Shown in pieces: positions 17,743 to 27,222 of a stretch of 64,000 nucleotides of DNA; the first letter of the stretch is position 1, and each line of letters opens with the position of its first letter. The DNA is from Candidatus Borreliella tachyglossi. Its GTDB lineage: Bacteria; Spirochaetota; Spirochaetia; Borreliales; Borreliaceae. The translations under genes and the position numbers were made by a program. A model generated the notes under the pieces. That model searched no databases. It saw only the letters and a program-made list of their open reading frames with translations, and was not told the DNA's origin. Location: NCBI RefSeq assembly GCF_003076595.1, contig NZ_CP025785.1, positions 588,398 to 652,397 of the forward strand. The letters are read 5' to 3'.

Positions 17743-19086
17743 ATGAGTTTTCAGTTAAAAGAACAATTTTATTTTGACTTAGAAAAATTAATAAAGTTTA
17801 ATAGTGTGAATGCTGCTCCTTTGCCCAATAAGCCTTTTGGGGAACAAATTGATTTGTGTTTAGATAAAGTTTTAGAGATAGCTAAAACTATTGGTTTTGA
17901 AGTTTATAAAGACAAATTTGGATATTATGGTTTTGCTGAAATAGGGAAGGGCAATGAGCTTATAGGTGTTTTGGCGCACATTGATATTGTTGATGTTGGA
18001 AATGTGTCTCATTGGGATTCAGATCCTTTTACACTTAGTTTTAGAGATGGAAAGGTATATGCTAGGGGTATTCTGGACGACAAGGGACCTTTGATGGCGG
18101 TTCTTTATGCTTTTCAATTATTAGTTTTGGAGGGGACTTTTTTTAAGAAAAGATTTAGGTTGATTTTTGGCACGGATGAGGAAACTTTATGGCGTTGTAT
18201 TGAGCAGTATAAGGTTAGGGAAGAGATTCCTAAGTTTTCTTTTACGCCCGATGCTGATTTTCCAGTGGTTAATGCTGAGAAAGGACTATTGCAGTTTGAT
18301 GTTGTTAGTGATGAAAAATTTGTTACGGATTTTGCGCTTGGGGTTGGATATAATGTTATTCCTGAAGAGTGTTCTTTTGAGCTTGGAGATTCTAACAAGG
18401 ATGACTTTAGAATTTTGCTTGACAGTTTTGGTGATAAGATTAGATATAAATTTTCAGAGAATAATGTTGTAATTCATGGTGTATCCGCCCATGCTTCATT
18501 GCCTGAACTTGGTGTTAATGTTGCTCCTTATGCACTCAGTATAATGAAGACTTTTGGCGCGAAAGCTAATTTTCTTAACTTTTTTGAAGACAAAATTGGC
18601 TTTACTGTTAATGGTGAGAAATTGTTTGATAAAGTTTTGGAAGATTCTAAGTCGGGGAAGCTTACTCTTTGTTTGACAAAAGTTAACTTGTCTAAGACTT
18701 CTAGTCAAGTTTTGTCTTTTGATATGAGGCATCCTGTAGATTTTAGAAGAGAGGATTTAGTAGATTCAATTAAGAAGGCTTTAAATCCATATGGCTTAAA
18801 TTATCGAGAAATTTCCTTTCTCGATCCTATTTATGTTGATTCTGATTCAAATTTTGTTAAGTCTTTGATTGAAGTTTATCAAAATTTTACAGGAGAAAGT
18901 GATGTTAAGCCTATTGCTATTGGTGGTGCAACTTATGCTAGGGCTTTTGCAAATTGTGTTGCCTTTGGGCCATTGTTTAAAGGCTCAGATAGTACAGCTC
19001 ATCAAACTAATGAATATATGCAAGAAAGCGAGCTTTTAAAGCTTGTTTTGATTTATAAAGAAGCTATCTTGAAGCTTAATGCTTAA
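17743..19086 (+). CDS. M20-family dipeptidase, PepV-like
   Basis: 447 residues. Probable di-zinc aminoacyl dipeptidase of the PepV/carnosinase group, which releases amino acids from dipeptides in the cytosol. Metal ligands are in place: His79 (AHID), bridging Asp112 (LDDKGP), Glu146/Glu147 (TDEETLW), Asp170 (FTPDADFP) and His420 (STAHQTNEY). A full AGGAGG precedes the ATG. I do not remember this gene between cheY2 and pyrH in the B31 map; it may mark the relapsing-fever lineage. Peptide salvage suits an organism that makes almost no amino acids. A strong hairpin follows. Confidence 0.88.
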   Translation: MSFQLKEQFYFDLEKLIKFNSVNAAPLPNKPFGEQIDLCLDKVLEIAKTIGFEVYKDKFGYYGFAEIGKGNELIGVLAHIDIVDVGNVSHWDSDPFTLSFRDGKVYARGILDDKGPLMAVLYAFQLLVLEGTFFKKRFRLIFGTDEETLWRCIEQYKVREEIPKFSFTPDADFPVVNAEKGLLQFDVVSDEKFVTDFALGVGYNVIPEECSFELGDSNKDDFRILLDSFGDKIRYKFSENNVVIHGVSAHASLPELGVNVAPYALSIMKTFGAKANFLNFFEDKIGFTVNGEKLFDKVLEDSKSGKLTLCLTKVNLSKTSSQVLSFDMRHPVDFRREDLVDSIKKALNPYGLNYREISFLDPIYVDSDSNFVKSLIEVYQNFTGESDVKPIAIGGATYARAFANCVAFGPLFKGSDSTAHQTNEYMQESELLKLVLIYKEAILKLNA

Positions 19087-19098
19087 GTTTGTATTTAA

Positions 19099-19127
19099 AA
19101 TAGGATCAATATTTTATTGATCCTATT
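19099..19127 (+). terminator. Hairpin after the dipeptidase gene
   Basis: A perfect 13-bp stem (19099-19111 with 19115-19127) with a TTT loop, 12 bases past the stop codon. The downstream tail is AT-rich but lacks a clean T run. It could also stop transcription coming from pyrH and the tRNA on the other strand. Confidence 0.65.
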
Positions 19128-19200
19128 AAATTTATCAAAGGTCTAGCTGTAGTATTTTGGGTTAAGTTTGCTTAAGAAAAATTTTTATATTGAAACTAAA

Positions 19201-19284
19201 TACCGGTAGTCGGAGTCGAACCGACACGAAGTTGCCTTCATCAGATTTTGAGTCTGACGCGTCTACCAATTCCGCCATACCGGC
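19201..19284 (-). tRNA. tRNA-Leu (CAA)
   Basis: 84 bases, class II cloverleaf with an extended variable arm. The anticodon stem TCAGA/TCTGA closes the loop CTCAAAA, giving anticodon CAA. The D arm (GGAATTGGTAGACGC), T arm (GTCGG-TTCGACT-CCGAC) and discriminator A are normal for leucine. The CCA end is not encoded. The first acceptor pair reads G1-T72, a wobble pair in RNA. It begins 8 bases past the pyrH stop on the same strand, so the two are probably one transcript. Confidence 0.95.
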
Positions 19285-19292
19285 AATAAATT

Positions 19293-19982
19293 TTATTTTA
19301 CTACAATCGTTCCTAAAAAATCATCATTTTTATATAAAACTTTTTCCAAATTTTTAAGGTCAATTCCATTTAAGATATAGGCTCTAAGACCAAGATTTAG
19401 TGCTAAGCTGGTCGCTATTGGGTCAAATGGCGAATTTAATCCAGGTTTCCAGCTGTTTCCAACAATATCTTGTAATTCATTCCAAGTAATATTACTGAGT
19501 CCCTTAGCATCATTAAATTTTTTTGGATCTTTATCATAAACTTGATTTACATTCGTTAAGTTAATTATTTCACCTGATTTGAATTTTTCGGCAAATTTTA
19601 CAGCAATGTAATCTGTTGAGAATCCTGATTTCCATCCTGAAGCAACTAATATTTTTCCTTTAAAATGAAAATCTTGAGTAGGATCGCTAATGATGTCATC
19701 AATACAAAATGGTTTCATTGATTTGCTAATAAGTTTGGCATTGAGTTTGGTTGCCATTATTCCAATCTCATCAAGTTCATAATTTTCAAATTCAGGGTTG
19801 ATTTGTTTATAAGCATCTTGATATTCTCTTGCTATCTTGCCTCCACCTGTGACTAGGATAATTTTTCTTTTGTCATTTTCTTTTATCCATTTGAAAATAA
19901 GATTTCTGAAATTTTTGATGTATTCTATGTTGATTTTATCAGGATGAATTATTCCGCCTCCAAGGCTGATTATTTTAAGCAT
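19293..19982 (-). CDS. pyrH: UMP kinase (archaeal-type amino-acid-kinase fold)
   Basis: 229 residues. It converts UMP to UDP. ISLGGGIIHPD at the start and LVTGGGKIAREYQ are phosphate-binding loops; VASGWKSGFSTDYIAVKFA and LTNVNQVYDKDP match the UMP/ATP-binding parts. It resembles the shorter archaeal-like form rather than E. coli PyrH. I use ATG at 19982, with AGGAG 5 bases before it; the TTG just upstream is not needed. The tRNA-Leu gene follows directly. Confidence 0.9.
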   Translation of the reverse strand: MLKIISLGGGIIHPDKINIEYIKNFRNLIFKWIKENDKRKIILVTGGGKIAREYQDAYKQINPEFENYELDEIGIMATKLNAKLISKSMKPFCIDDIISDPTQDFHFKGKILVASGWKSGFSTDYIAVKFAEKFKSGEIINLTNVNQVYDKDPKKFNDAKGLSNITWNELQDIVGNSWKPGLNSPFDPIATSLALNLGLRAYILNGIDLKNLEKVLYKNDDFLGTIVVK

Positions 19983-20080
19983 CAAAACTCCTTATTATTT
20001 GCGTTTTTTAGTTTGCTTTCTGATTTTTATTTGTATTATATAGTATTATTTAGGTTAATGTATTGGGAAATAGGTTTAAA

Positions 20081-20120
20081 ATAATAAAAATCATTAATAA
20101 ATAATAAAAATCATTAATAA
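20081..20120. repeat. Exact 20-bp tandem duplication
   Basis: Bases 20081-20100 and 20101-20120 are identical, in the gap between pyrH and the glycosyltransferase gene. All but two base pairs of each unit are A or T. Probably slippage; it may alter spacing of the upstream promoter region. Confidence 0.9.
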
Positions 20121-20223
20121 TAATATATAATACTTGTTTGCATATTATAATTAATAATGTTATCTAGCATAGTAGGTTATTATATCCAAACTTTTTAGGT
20201 GGGTGTTTTTTTGGGAGGGTGTT

Positions 20224-21288
20224 ATGCATAAGTACAAGGTATCGGTGATTATTTGCTTTTTTAATTCTGATAAGACTCTTGAATCAATAATAAAGGATGC
20301 TATTAATCAAACATTAAGAGATAAAGAAATTGTACTGATTAATGATGGTTCTTACGATAATAGTTTGGAGATAGCTCAAAAGTATGCAGATAAATATGAT
20401 TTTATAAAAATTATTAATCAGAGAAATATGGGAATAGCTGTCTCTAGAAATAACGGACTTGAAATGGCTCAAGGCGAGTATATAGTTTATTGGGATGGTG
20501 ATGATTCTGTTGAGAGCACTATGCTCGAGGTACTATATAATAGAGCAAAAGCTGATAATTCAGATATTGTTTGTTCTCAGTTTTATATTTATTTTCTTGC
20601 AAGAAGTATAAGAAGAAAATCTTTGCTTCCTTTTCCCAATTATCCAATAACTGGGAAAGAAGCCTTTGAGAATTTATTATTAACTGTTTTTGCTAGCTTT
20701 TGCAAGAGAAATTTTGTTGTGGGTACATTGTGGGATAAGCTCATTAGAAGAGATTTTGTTTTAAGTCATAATATTAGACTACATAATGTAATATTAGAAG
20801 ACATAGTTTTTTTGATTCATGTTTTTTTAAAAGCAGGTAGAGTTTCTTTTGTAAATAATTATTTTTATACTAACTTTCAGCGTATGGGTAGTGCTAGTTC
20901 GTCAATTAGTGTGATAAGTAAAATTGATTTACCTCTTAAGGTGGTAGAGAATTTGCTAAGGGATGAAGGAATTTTTGAGAAGTATTTTGAGCTTTATAAA
21001 AAGTTTTATTTACAGTTTTATTATTATATTTCTTTTAAGCAGATTTATATTGTAAGTTCACACATTAGGGATCGGCTTGTTTATAAGGCTTATAAAGAAA
21101 AGCTTATCTCTGTACTTAATGAAATTAAGCATTCTGAAGAATTTCAAGAATATTACTCAAGTCTTGAAGGTATTGGGATGAGTGGGATTCAAATTTTGCC
21201 AAGAGTTATGTTGAAAGTTTGGCATGTTAGTTCAGCTTTGTATGTGAATTTTTCTTTGTTTATTTACAGATCTTTTTTGAGGAACTAA
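20224..21288 (+). CDS. Family 2 glycosyltransferase
   Basis: 354 residues, inverting GT-A fold. Residues 1-100 carry the nucleotide-sugar domain: VSVIICFFNSDKTLESII, VLINDGSYDNS, and the metal-binding WDGDD (Asp91-x-Asp93). The C-terminal 200 residues are less conserved. The start is the ATG at 20224 because GGGAGG lies just before it; an upstream in-frame start at 20203 lacks a site. BB0572 position, sometimes named lgtD in B31. It could add sugar to a glycolipid such as the galactosyl lipids of Borrelia; the acceptor is not known. Confidence 0.85.
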   Translation: MHKYKVSVIICFFNSDKTLESIIKDAINQTLRDKEIVLINDGSYDNSLEIAQKYADKYDFIKIINQRNMGIAVSRNNGLEMAQGEYIVYWDGDDSVESTMLEVLYNRAKADNSDIVCSQFYIYFLARSIRRKSLLPFPNYPITGKEAFENLLLTVFASFCKRNFVVGTLWDKLIRRDFVLSHNIRLHNVILEDIVFLIHVFLKAGRVSFVNNYFYTNFQRMGSASSSISVISKIDLPLKVVENLLRDEGIFEKYFELYKKFYLQFYYYISFKQIYIVSSHIRDRLVYKAYKEKLISVLNEIKHSEEFQEYYSSLEGIGMSGIQILPRVMLKVWHVSSALYVNFSLFIYRSFLRN

Positions 21289-21303
21289 TTTTATATCTTG
21301 CAG

Positions 21304-21335
21304 TTAATATCGACTTATTTTAAAGTTGATATTAA
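21304..21335 (+). promoter_or_regulatory. 13-bp hairpin abutting the ABC gene's ribosome site
   Basis: Stem 21304-21316 with 21323-21335, one G-U pair, 6-base loop. The right arm runs into the AAGGA at 21334-21338 that serves the GTG start at 21347. It could act on translation or as a processing site between the glycosyltransferase and ABC genes. Confidence 0.55.
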
Positions 21336-21346
21336 GGATCATTTCA

Positions 21347-22165
21347 GTGAAAATAGAATTTTGCAATGTGTCATTTTTTTATGGTAAGAATGAAATTTAT
21401 TCAGATTTAAATTTAAGTTTTTCCAAGCCACAGACTTACTTGATTCTTGGCAAGAACGGGGTAGGTAAGACTACTTTACTTAAGCTTATGAGTGGGCTAC
21501 TAAATTCATTTAAGGGAAAAATTTTGTTTAATTCTTTGAAAGTTTTTCCAAGAAATCCTTTAAATTTAGTGAATTTATTTTTTGTTCCTGAGGAATTTAA
21601 GTTGCCCAATCTTTCTTTGAGGGATTATTATAGCTCTTTATGTAGATTTTATTCAAACTTTAGCGAAGAGGATTTTAAGGAGTATTTATTGAAATTTGAG
21701 ATAGATACTGATCTTAATTTTGCATCTTGTTCATATGGTCAGAAGAAAAAAAGTCTTATTGCTTTCTCTATTGCTACAAATGTTCCTGTTTTAATATTTG
21801 ATGAACCAACGAATGGTCTTGATATTGTTTCAAAGAATGTTTTCAGAAGTGTTATAAATAATTTAAAAGATAAGATGGTTTTTGTTACAGGACATAATGT
21901 TAGGGATTTAGTAGATATTGTAGACCATTTGACTATTATTGGGAATAAGGATGTTCTTTTCTCGAATTCAATTTCTTATATTAATGATAATTATAAAGTT
22001 AAGATTGTAGGTGAACTTGATGGGAGGGAGATTTATTATGAAGAGGCAAAGGATGGATTTAAAGCACTCTATCATGAGAATGGGGCTTCCGGTAAGGGTG
22101 TTGACCTTGAGTTCTTTTTTTTATATATAAGTAGTAATAAAGTAAGGAAGTTGATAAATGTTTAG
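21347..22165 (+). CDS. ABC transporter ATP-binding protein
   Basis: 272 residues. Walker A GKNGVGKTT (residues 35-43), signature CSYGQ (an unusual form of LSGGQ), Walker B VLIFDEPTNGLD, switch His in GHNVRDL. I choose GTG at 21347, with AAGGA about 9 bases before it; homologues begin close to the first strand KIEFCNV. It overlaps the permease gene by 8 bases. Domain type is that of ABC-2 exporters acting on drugs, lipids or peptides. BB0573 position. The substrate is unknown. Confidence 0.88.
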   Translation: MKIEFCNVSFFYGKNEIYSDLNLSFSKPQTYLILGKNGVGKTTLLKLMSGLLNSFKGKILFNSLKVFPRNPLNLVNLFFVPEEFKLPNLSLRDYYSSLCRFYSNFSEEDFKEYLLKFEIDTDLNFASCSYGQKKKSLIAFSIATNVPVLIFDEPTNGLDIVSKNVFRSVINNLKDKMVFVTGHNVRDLVDIVDHLTIIGNKDVLFSNSISYINDNYKVKIVGELDGREIYYEEAKDGFKALYHENGASGKGVDLEFFFLYISSNKVRKLINV

Positions 22166-23015
22166 CTTAAAAAGGATTGCAAACCTTTTTCATATTGAAT
22201 TTACTTATCATAAAAAGCTATATCTTTATTTCGTTATTTTAGTTTTTAGTGTTTTTATTTTGATTCATATTTTTTCAAGACTTTATTGGATCAATAGTTT
22301 AATTGATGTGCGTACTCCTGCTAATGAAATTATATTTTTTTTGTTTGCCTCATCATCTTATATTATATCAATATATATGATGTTTGATCATTATAATGCG
22401 ATTCATGATCCACTTAGAAGTGTGCTTTATCTATCTCTTCCGGTATCAGCTCTAGAGAGATATTTTTTTAATTTAGTTAAATTTTTGTTTGTTTTTCCGT
22501 TGTTTTTAATTTTGTGTTATTATTCAGCTTTTAATTTTATTGTGTTATTAGATAACGTATTTTCCGTAGAAAATAAGACTGATTATTTTTCTATGCATCT
22601 TATTTTTAAATTTTTAAAAATGACTTATTTTAATTACTTAATAGCCTTTCCTATATTTTTGTTATCTAGTCTTATATTTAAAAGTTACCCCTTCCTAAAG
22701 GCTGTGCTTATAGGTGTATTGCTTTTCGGGTTTTTGGCAGCCTTTTTTGATTTTGCTATATTTTTTACTGACGCCTATATATTTTCAGAGTTATATAATT
22801 TTAGTATTTTACATAAGGGATATTCTTTATTTAAACTTGTTTGTATGCTTTTCTCAAGTTTCTTATATTTTTCTTTATATTTTGTTCTAAACAACTTGGG
22901 ATGTTTGAATAGTAGAAGTAATTTACGAATTTTACTCGGATTAATACCTTTTTTCCCATGTGCTATTTTTCTTATTATTATTCTTAGCTTTCTTTGTATG
23001 TATGATTTATTATAA
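22158..23015 (+). CDS. ABC-2-type membrane permease
   Basis: 285 residues, about six membrane segments (around 20-40, 55-75, 105-130, 155-175, 180-205, 245-280), no extracellular domain. It starts inside the ATPase gene, so the two form an export pair. BB0574 position. The sequence is very rich in Phe, Leu and Ile, and I cannot name a substrate. Confidence 0.8.
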   Translation: MFSLKRIANLFHIEFTYHKKLYLYFVILVFSVFILIHIFSRLYWINSLIDVRTPANEIIFFLFASSSYIISIYMMFDHYNAIHDPLRSVLYLSLPVSALERYFFNLVKFLFVFPLFLILCYYSAFNFIVLLDNVFSVENKTDYFSMHLIFKFLKMTYFNYLIAFPIFLLSSLIFKSYPFLKAVLIGVLLFGFLAAFFDFAIFFTDAYIFSELYNFSILHKGYSLFKLVCMLFSSFLYFSLYFVLNNLGCLNSRSNLRILLGLIPFFPCAIFLIIILSFLCMYDLL

Positions 23016-23347
23016 TAAATTCAGTAGTTATGATTTTCTAGACTAAGCTAATGTTGATGTCATAATTAGTGGGCTTTTATTTAGAACGATATTTGAAAGG
23101 TAATTCTTGTTTACACTTAATTATATTATTATATTAGGTTATAAGTGCATAAGTTTAAATTTTGTTAAAAGATAAATAGAAGGTGATTCTTAACTTTTTT
23201 ACTTGAAATATGTTTCTTTGCTTAAATCTGTATAGGTTTTTTGCAATTCTATGTCAGTCAAAAAAAATATAGTATTAAAGAACTTTGATTAAAGTTTTGT
23301 GTAGACATTATATTATAGTATTTTTAATTTGTATTTAGGAGAGTGTA
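23016..23347 (+). promoter_or_regulatory. Gap upstream of pyrG with candidate promoter
   Basis: 332 bases without a gene. A possible promoter is TTGATT (23285-23290), 18-base spacer, TATATT (23309-23314), which would give a leader of about 27 bases holding AGGAG. I saw no attenuator-like repeat of the kind that controls pyrG in Gram-positive bacteria. Confidence 0.35.
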
Positions 23348-24949
23348 ATGAGAGACAATCTGAAAATTTTGGTAGTAACAGGTGGTGTGATTTCTGGAAT
23401 AGGGAAAGGAGTGACATCGGCAAGTATCGCAAGATTATTTAAGGATAATTTGAGGATAACACCAATTAAATGTGATGGATATTTAAATACAGATCCTGGA
23501 ACCATTAACCCTGTTGAGCATGGAGAGGTTTTTGTTCTTGATGATGGTGGGGAAGTTGACATGGATTTTGGTCATTATGAGCGATTTTTGGACCTGAATG
23601 CTAAGTCTCATTGGAACATTACGATGGGTAAAATATATAAAAAGATTCTTGAAAATGAAAGACATGGTAAATATTTAGGTCGAACTGTACAGCTCATTCC
23701 TCATGTTACTGATGAGATAAAAGAGACAATTTTTAGGATTGCTGAAGATGAGTGCAGTGAACTTTTAGTAATCGAGATTGGTGGCACTGTAGGAGATATG
23801 GAGAATATTTTATTTATTGAGACTATGAGACAAATAAGATATGAGATTGGGAGTGATAACATTGCTTTTATTCATTTGACTTATGTTCCAAATCCTGCGG
23901 GAATAAATGAGCAAAAGTCCAAGCCTACTCAACAAAGTGTTAAAACTTTAAATAAAGCTGGAATTTTTCCAGATTTAATTATTGCAAGAAGTTCTCAACT
24001 TTTGACAAAGCAAATAAGACAAAAGATAGCGATGTTTTGTAATGTTGATTCTTCATCTATTATTGACAATATTGATGTTGCAACTATTTATGAGATACCC
24101 ATATCTTTTTATAGACAGGGCTTACATCAAATATTAGGTTCAAAATTAAAAATAGATATTCAACCTAAGGTAGAAAAATTAGAAAGATTAGTAAGTGTAA
24201 TAAAGAAAAACTTTATATCTCCCAAAAGGATAGTAAATATTGCTATTTGTGGTAAGTATACTGAACTTGGTGATTCTTATGCATCAATATTTGAGTCTTT
24301 AACGCATGTGGCTGCTAATTTAGATATTCTAATTAAGACAACTGTAGTGGATAGCACTAATTTTGATGAAAAGATTTTAAAGAGTATAGATGGCCTTGTG
24401 ATTCCTGGTGGGTTTGGTGGTAGAGGATATGAAGGGAAAATTCTTGCAATTAAATATGCTAGGGAGAATAATATTCCTTTTCTTGGTATATGTCTTGGAT
24501 TGCAGCTTGCAATAATTGAATTTGCTAGGAATGTTTGTGGAATTCTTGATGCTGACACTGAAGAAAATTTATTTGAGGGCAATTTGACGGGCAATCCTGT
24601 TATTCACTTATTACCTGAACAAAAGAGCTTGAAAGATAAGGGTGCTACAATGAGGCTTGGGGGTTATCCTGTATTTTTAAGAAAGGATACTATGGCCTTT
24701 AAACTTTATGGAAGCGATAGGGTCGTTGAGAGATTTAGACATAGATATGAAGTTAACAATGACTACCTTGATTTGTTTAAGAAGAAAGGGCTCGTGGTAT
24801 CTGGATTTTCTGAAGATTACAGAATAGTCAAGATGATAGAAATACCAAAGAATAAGTTTTTTGTAGCTTGTCAATTTCATCCTGAGCTTATCACAAGGCT
24901 GGAGAGTCCGTCTAAACTTTTTTTAGGGTTAGTGCAAGCTTGTCTTTGA
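23348..24949 (+). CDS. pyrG: CTP synthase
   Basis: 533 residues. It makes CTP from UTP, ATP and glutamine. N-terminal amidoligase domain with [18 protein letters not shown]-terminal class I glutaminase domain with GGFGGRG, nucleophile Cys382 (FLGICLGLQ) and the His-x-Glu of CQFHPE. All motifs are intact. GGAGAG precedes the ATG. Together with pyrH in this window it covers UMP-to-UDP and UTP-to-CTP, which suits a salvage-only pyrimidine metabolism. Confidence 0.97.
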   Translation: MRDNLKILVVTGGVISGIGKGVTSASIARLFKDNLRITPIKCDGYLNTDPGTINPVEHGEVFVLDDGGEVDMDFGHYERFLDLNAKSHWNITMGKIYKKILENERHGKYLGRTVQLIPHVTDEIKETIFRIAEDECSELLVIEIGGTVGDMENILFIETMRQIRYEIGSDNIAFIHLTYVPNPAGINEQKSKPTQQSVKTLNKAGIFPDLIIARSSQLLTKQIRQKIAMFCNVDSSSIIDNIDVATIYEIPISFYRQGLHQILGSKLKIDIQPKVEKLERLVSVIKKNFISPKRIVNIAICGKYTELGDSYASIFESLTHVAANLDILIKTTVVDSTNFDEKILKSIDGLVIPGGFGGRGYEGKILAIKYARENNIPFLGICLGLQLAIIEFARNVCGILDADTEENLFEGNLTGNPVIHLLPEQKSLKDKGATMRLGGYPVFLRKDTMAFKLYGSDRVVERFRHRYEVNNDYLDLFKKKGLVVSGFSEDYRIVKMIEIPKNKFFVACQFHPELITRLESPSKLFLGLVQACL

Positions 24950-25108
24950 TTATTGTACTTAATAAGCTTATTATTCAATTGTTGAGTGTTGTATTACCAA
25001 TTGGGGTAACTTTTGATATTAGTTTTATTTATTCTTTAATATCTTGCATAGATTTACTATAATTTATAGAGTTATTGTTTTGAGGAATATTTTGTTAGGG
25101 AGTAAGAG

Positions 25109-25696
25109 ATGAAGGAAGAAGATATAAGAAAGGCAATTGCAATGAAGAGGCTAGTTAAGCATTTCTTTGATGAGCTTAAATATAGGATGAAAATACCCTG
25201 CCTTAGACCAAATAATAAAGATCTGAGTACAAAATATATACTTTTAAATCTTTTCAGAAAGATAGCAAATCTTCCGTTTAATAAGAAATATGAAATTGAA
25301 GAGCAATTTCCTCTTGAGGTTTCAGGAAAAGTTGTGCCTACGGACGCGGTTCTTATTAAGAGATTGGATTATGAGAGATGTGTTATTGTTGGTATTATTG
25401 AGGCAAAAGCAGATCAGATTAATCTTGACTATGAACTTGAGAGGTTTTTTATTCAAGACAATAAAGTTAATGTACTTTTTTGGCAACCCAAAAGAGTTGT
25501 GTTAAAGCAGAATGAAAAATTAGCTACATTAGAGGCGGATGATATTTTTAGGCTTGATAATGATTTTAATTTACCAGCAGTTAAAGATAAGTTAGAAGAT
25601 TTCATTAGTGTTTTTATGCAATTTTTCGCGTATGAAGATGTTTTATTTGAATATGATAAATTAAAGAGTAAATATTTTTTAGTTAAAAATAAGTAA
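25109..25696 (+). CDS. Conserved protein with a PD-(D/E)XK-like nuclease pattern
   Basis: 195 residues, no signal or membrane segment (BB0577 position, usually hypothetical). Residues 68-103 carry PLEVSGKVVPTDAVLI, then VIVGIIEAKAD: a Glu (70), an Asp (79) and an E-x-K (98, 100) on hydrophobic strands, the arrangement of PD-(D/E)XK nucleases such as the N-terminus of type I restriction R subunits. No helicase or methylase partner is nearby. It could be a DNA repair or processing nuclease, or an inactive DNA-binding relative. GGGAG precedes the ATG. Confidence 0.6.
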   Translation: MKEEDIRKAIAMKRLVKHFFDELKYRMKIPCLRPNNKDLSTKYILLNLFRKIANLPFNKKYEIEEQFPLEVSGKVVPTDAVLIKRLDYERCVIVGIIEAKADQINLDYELERFFIQDNKVNVLFWQPKRVVLKQNEKLATLEADDIFRLDNDFNLPAVKDKLEDFISVFMQFFAYEDVLFEYDKLKSKYFLVKNK

Positions 25697-25885
25697 GATA
25701 GCTATTTTGGTGTATGAAATTTTATTTGAGAGATAGGGAGAATATGATTTAGTGGTTTTGTGTTAAATTTGCTTATATAAGTTAATGCTAAAATATTTTT
25801 TTGTAATTGATATCTTCTTAATTTATTGCATTTTAAAAATCATTGAATTAAGTTGAGATAAGTCTGTTCAAAAAATATTTTTTAT

Positions 25886-25893
25886 GGTAGAAT
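25886..25893 (+). promoter_or_regulatory. Extended -10 box immediately before mcp1
   Basis: TGGTAGAAT (extended -10 form, TAGAAT at 25888-25893) ends 6 bases before the ATG at 25900, and there is no ribosome site. Transcription would begin at or within a base or two of the start codon. No convincing -35. Confidence 0.5.
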
Positions 25894-25899
25894 CCCTTT

Positions 25900-27081
25900 A
25901 TGCAAAAAATATCGTTTTTTAATAAAAAAAAGTCTAATATATCTCGAGTGTCTAAGTATGAGACTTTGAGAAATCTTAAAGATGACAAGAAAGATTTACA
26001 TGTATATGAGTATAAGGCTCCAGTTAAAGAGTTACTAAAGGGATTTTATCATTCTAAGTCTTCTATTAATAATGTATTAATTAGTGCGGAGTTTTTATAC
26101 AAGAGTTTATTTTCTAGTTTTGAGAATCTCGACAAGATATTTGAGATGCTTATTAAGACGACAAATGATGCACGTAATCAGGTGGGTGTTATTTTTGATG
26201 ATATTGAAAGAAACAATGAGGAGAAATTGAAAAAAATTACTACTGTTATTGTAGGCGTTCAAGGAAGCCTAGAGACAATAAATAATTTTTTAGGTGCAAC
26301 TAATATGATTTCTCTTAACGCTAAGCTTGAGGCTGCAAGAGCAAAGGAGTACGGAAAAGGGTTTTCTGTTGTTGCTGATGAGATTAAACGTCTCTCAGAT
26401 CAGGCTAAGGGCGTTATGAATATGATTTCTGTTAAGGAAATTGAGGAAGTCTCTAAGGATTTAATTTCTAAGAATATTAGAGAATTACAGTCAGATATTG
26501 ATAAATTTTTCTCAAGTTTTCTTGAGGAGCTTACTTCTCTTGAAAGTTTATTTAAACATTTTGTTAGGCAGCAAAGTGAATTTTCAATGTTAATTAGTGA
26601 TCTTGAGGGTGTTGAAGCTAATGTGTCTTATTTGACAAGAAGTTGTGATTCTTTGTCTAATTCTGAAACCTTTATGTACTCTAATGATGAATTTTTAAAG
26701 GAGTTAGAGTTTATTATCTCAGAACAAATGACATGGATGAATATTTTAAGATCAATTGTTGAGAATCAGAAGAGTATGGCTATTCAAACTGATCCGGTTA
26801 AGCATGGATTTGGGTTGTTTTATAAGGGGTTTAGTCCGAATTATGGGGAGGTAAAAGAAATTTGGGAAGATCTTTATTCTTATTGTTTAAATGTTCATAA
26901 GATTGCTGTTGAGATAGTAAAAATCTTTCTTAAGGATAATTTTGGTGATATAGATTTGAGACGGTCAAGGGATTTTTTAATTCAAGCTGAGGGTTTATCA
27001 GATGAAATTGTTAGAAAACTTGAACATCTTAAAAAGATAGTAATTGAATTGGAGAATCAGGGTATTAATATTTTTGCCTAA
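25900..27081 (+). CDS. mcp1: Soluble methyl-accepting chemotaxis protein Mcp1
   Basis: 393 residues, no membrane segment, so a cytoplasmic receptor. The signalling tip is at about residues 125-175: GATNMISLNAKLEAARAKEYGKGF then VVADEIKRLS. The N-terminal 100 residues are basic then helical; the C-terminal 100 residues are helical and resemble a small sensor or zinc-binding bundle, but I do not see a full CZB motif. There is no Shine-Dalgarno site; see the -10 box just upstream. BB0578 position. The ligand is unknown. Confidence 0.88.
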   Translation: MQKISFFNKKKSNISRVSKYETLRNLKDDKKDLHVYEYKAPVKELLKGFYHSKSSINNVLISAEFLYKSLFSSFENLDKIFEMLIKTTNDARNQVGVIFDDIERNNEEKLKKITTVIVGVQGSLETINNFLGATNMISLNAKLEAARAKEYGKGFSVVADEIKRLSDQAKGVMNMISVKEIEEVSKDLISKNIRELQSDIDKFFSSFLEELTSLESLFKHFVRQQSEFSMLISDLEGVEANVSYLTRSCDSLSNSETFMYSNDEFLKELEFIISEQMTWMNILRSIVENQKSMAIQTDPVKHGFGLFYKGFSPNYGEVKEIWEDLYSYCLNVHKIAVEIVKIFLKDNFGDIDLRRSRDFLIQAEGLSDEIVRKLEHLKKIVIELENQGINIFA

Positions 27082-27222
27082 TTTTTTAATTTTATTATTA
27101 TGTTTATTTAGCATTTTTATTAGTTTAGATTTGATATTTAAGTGTTTGTTATTTAATATTTGGGTAGGTTGGTGTATACCTATTAAAAATCAGGTTTTAT
27201 TTTGATAGAATAATTTTAAGTT

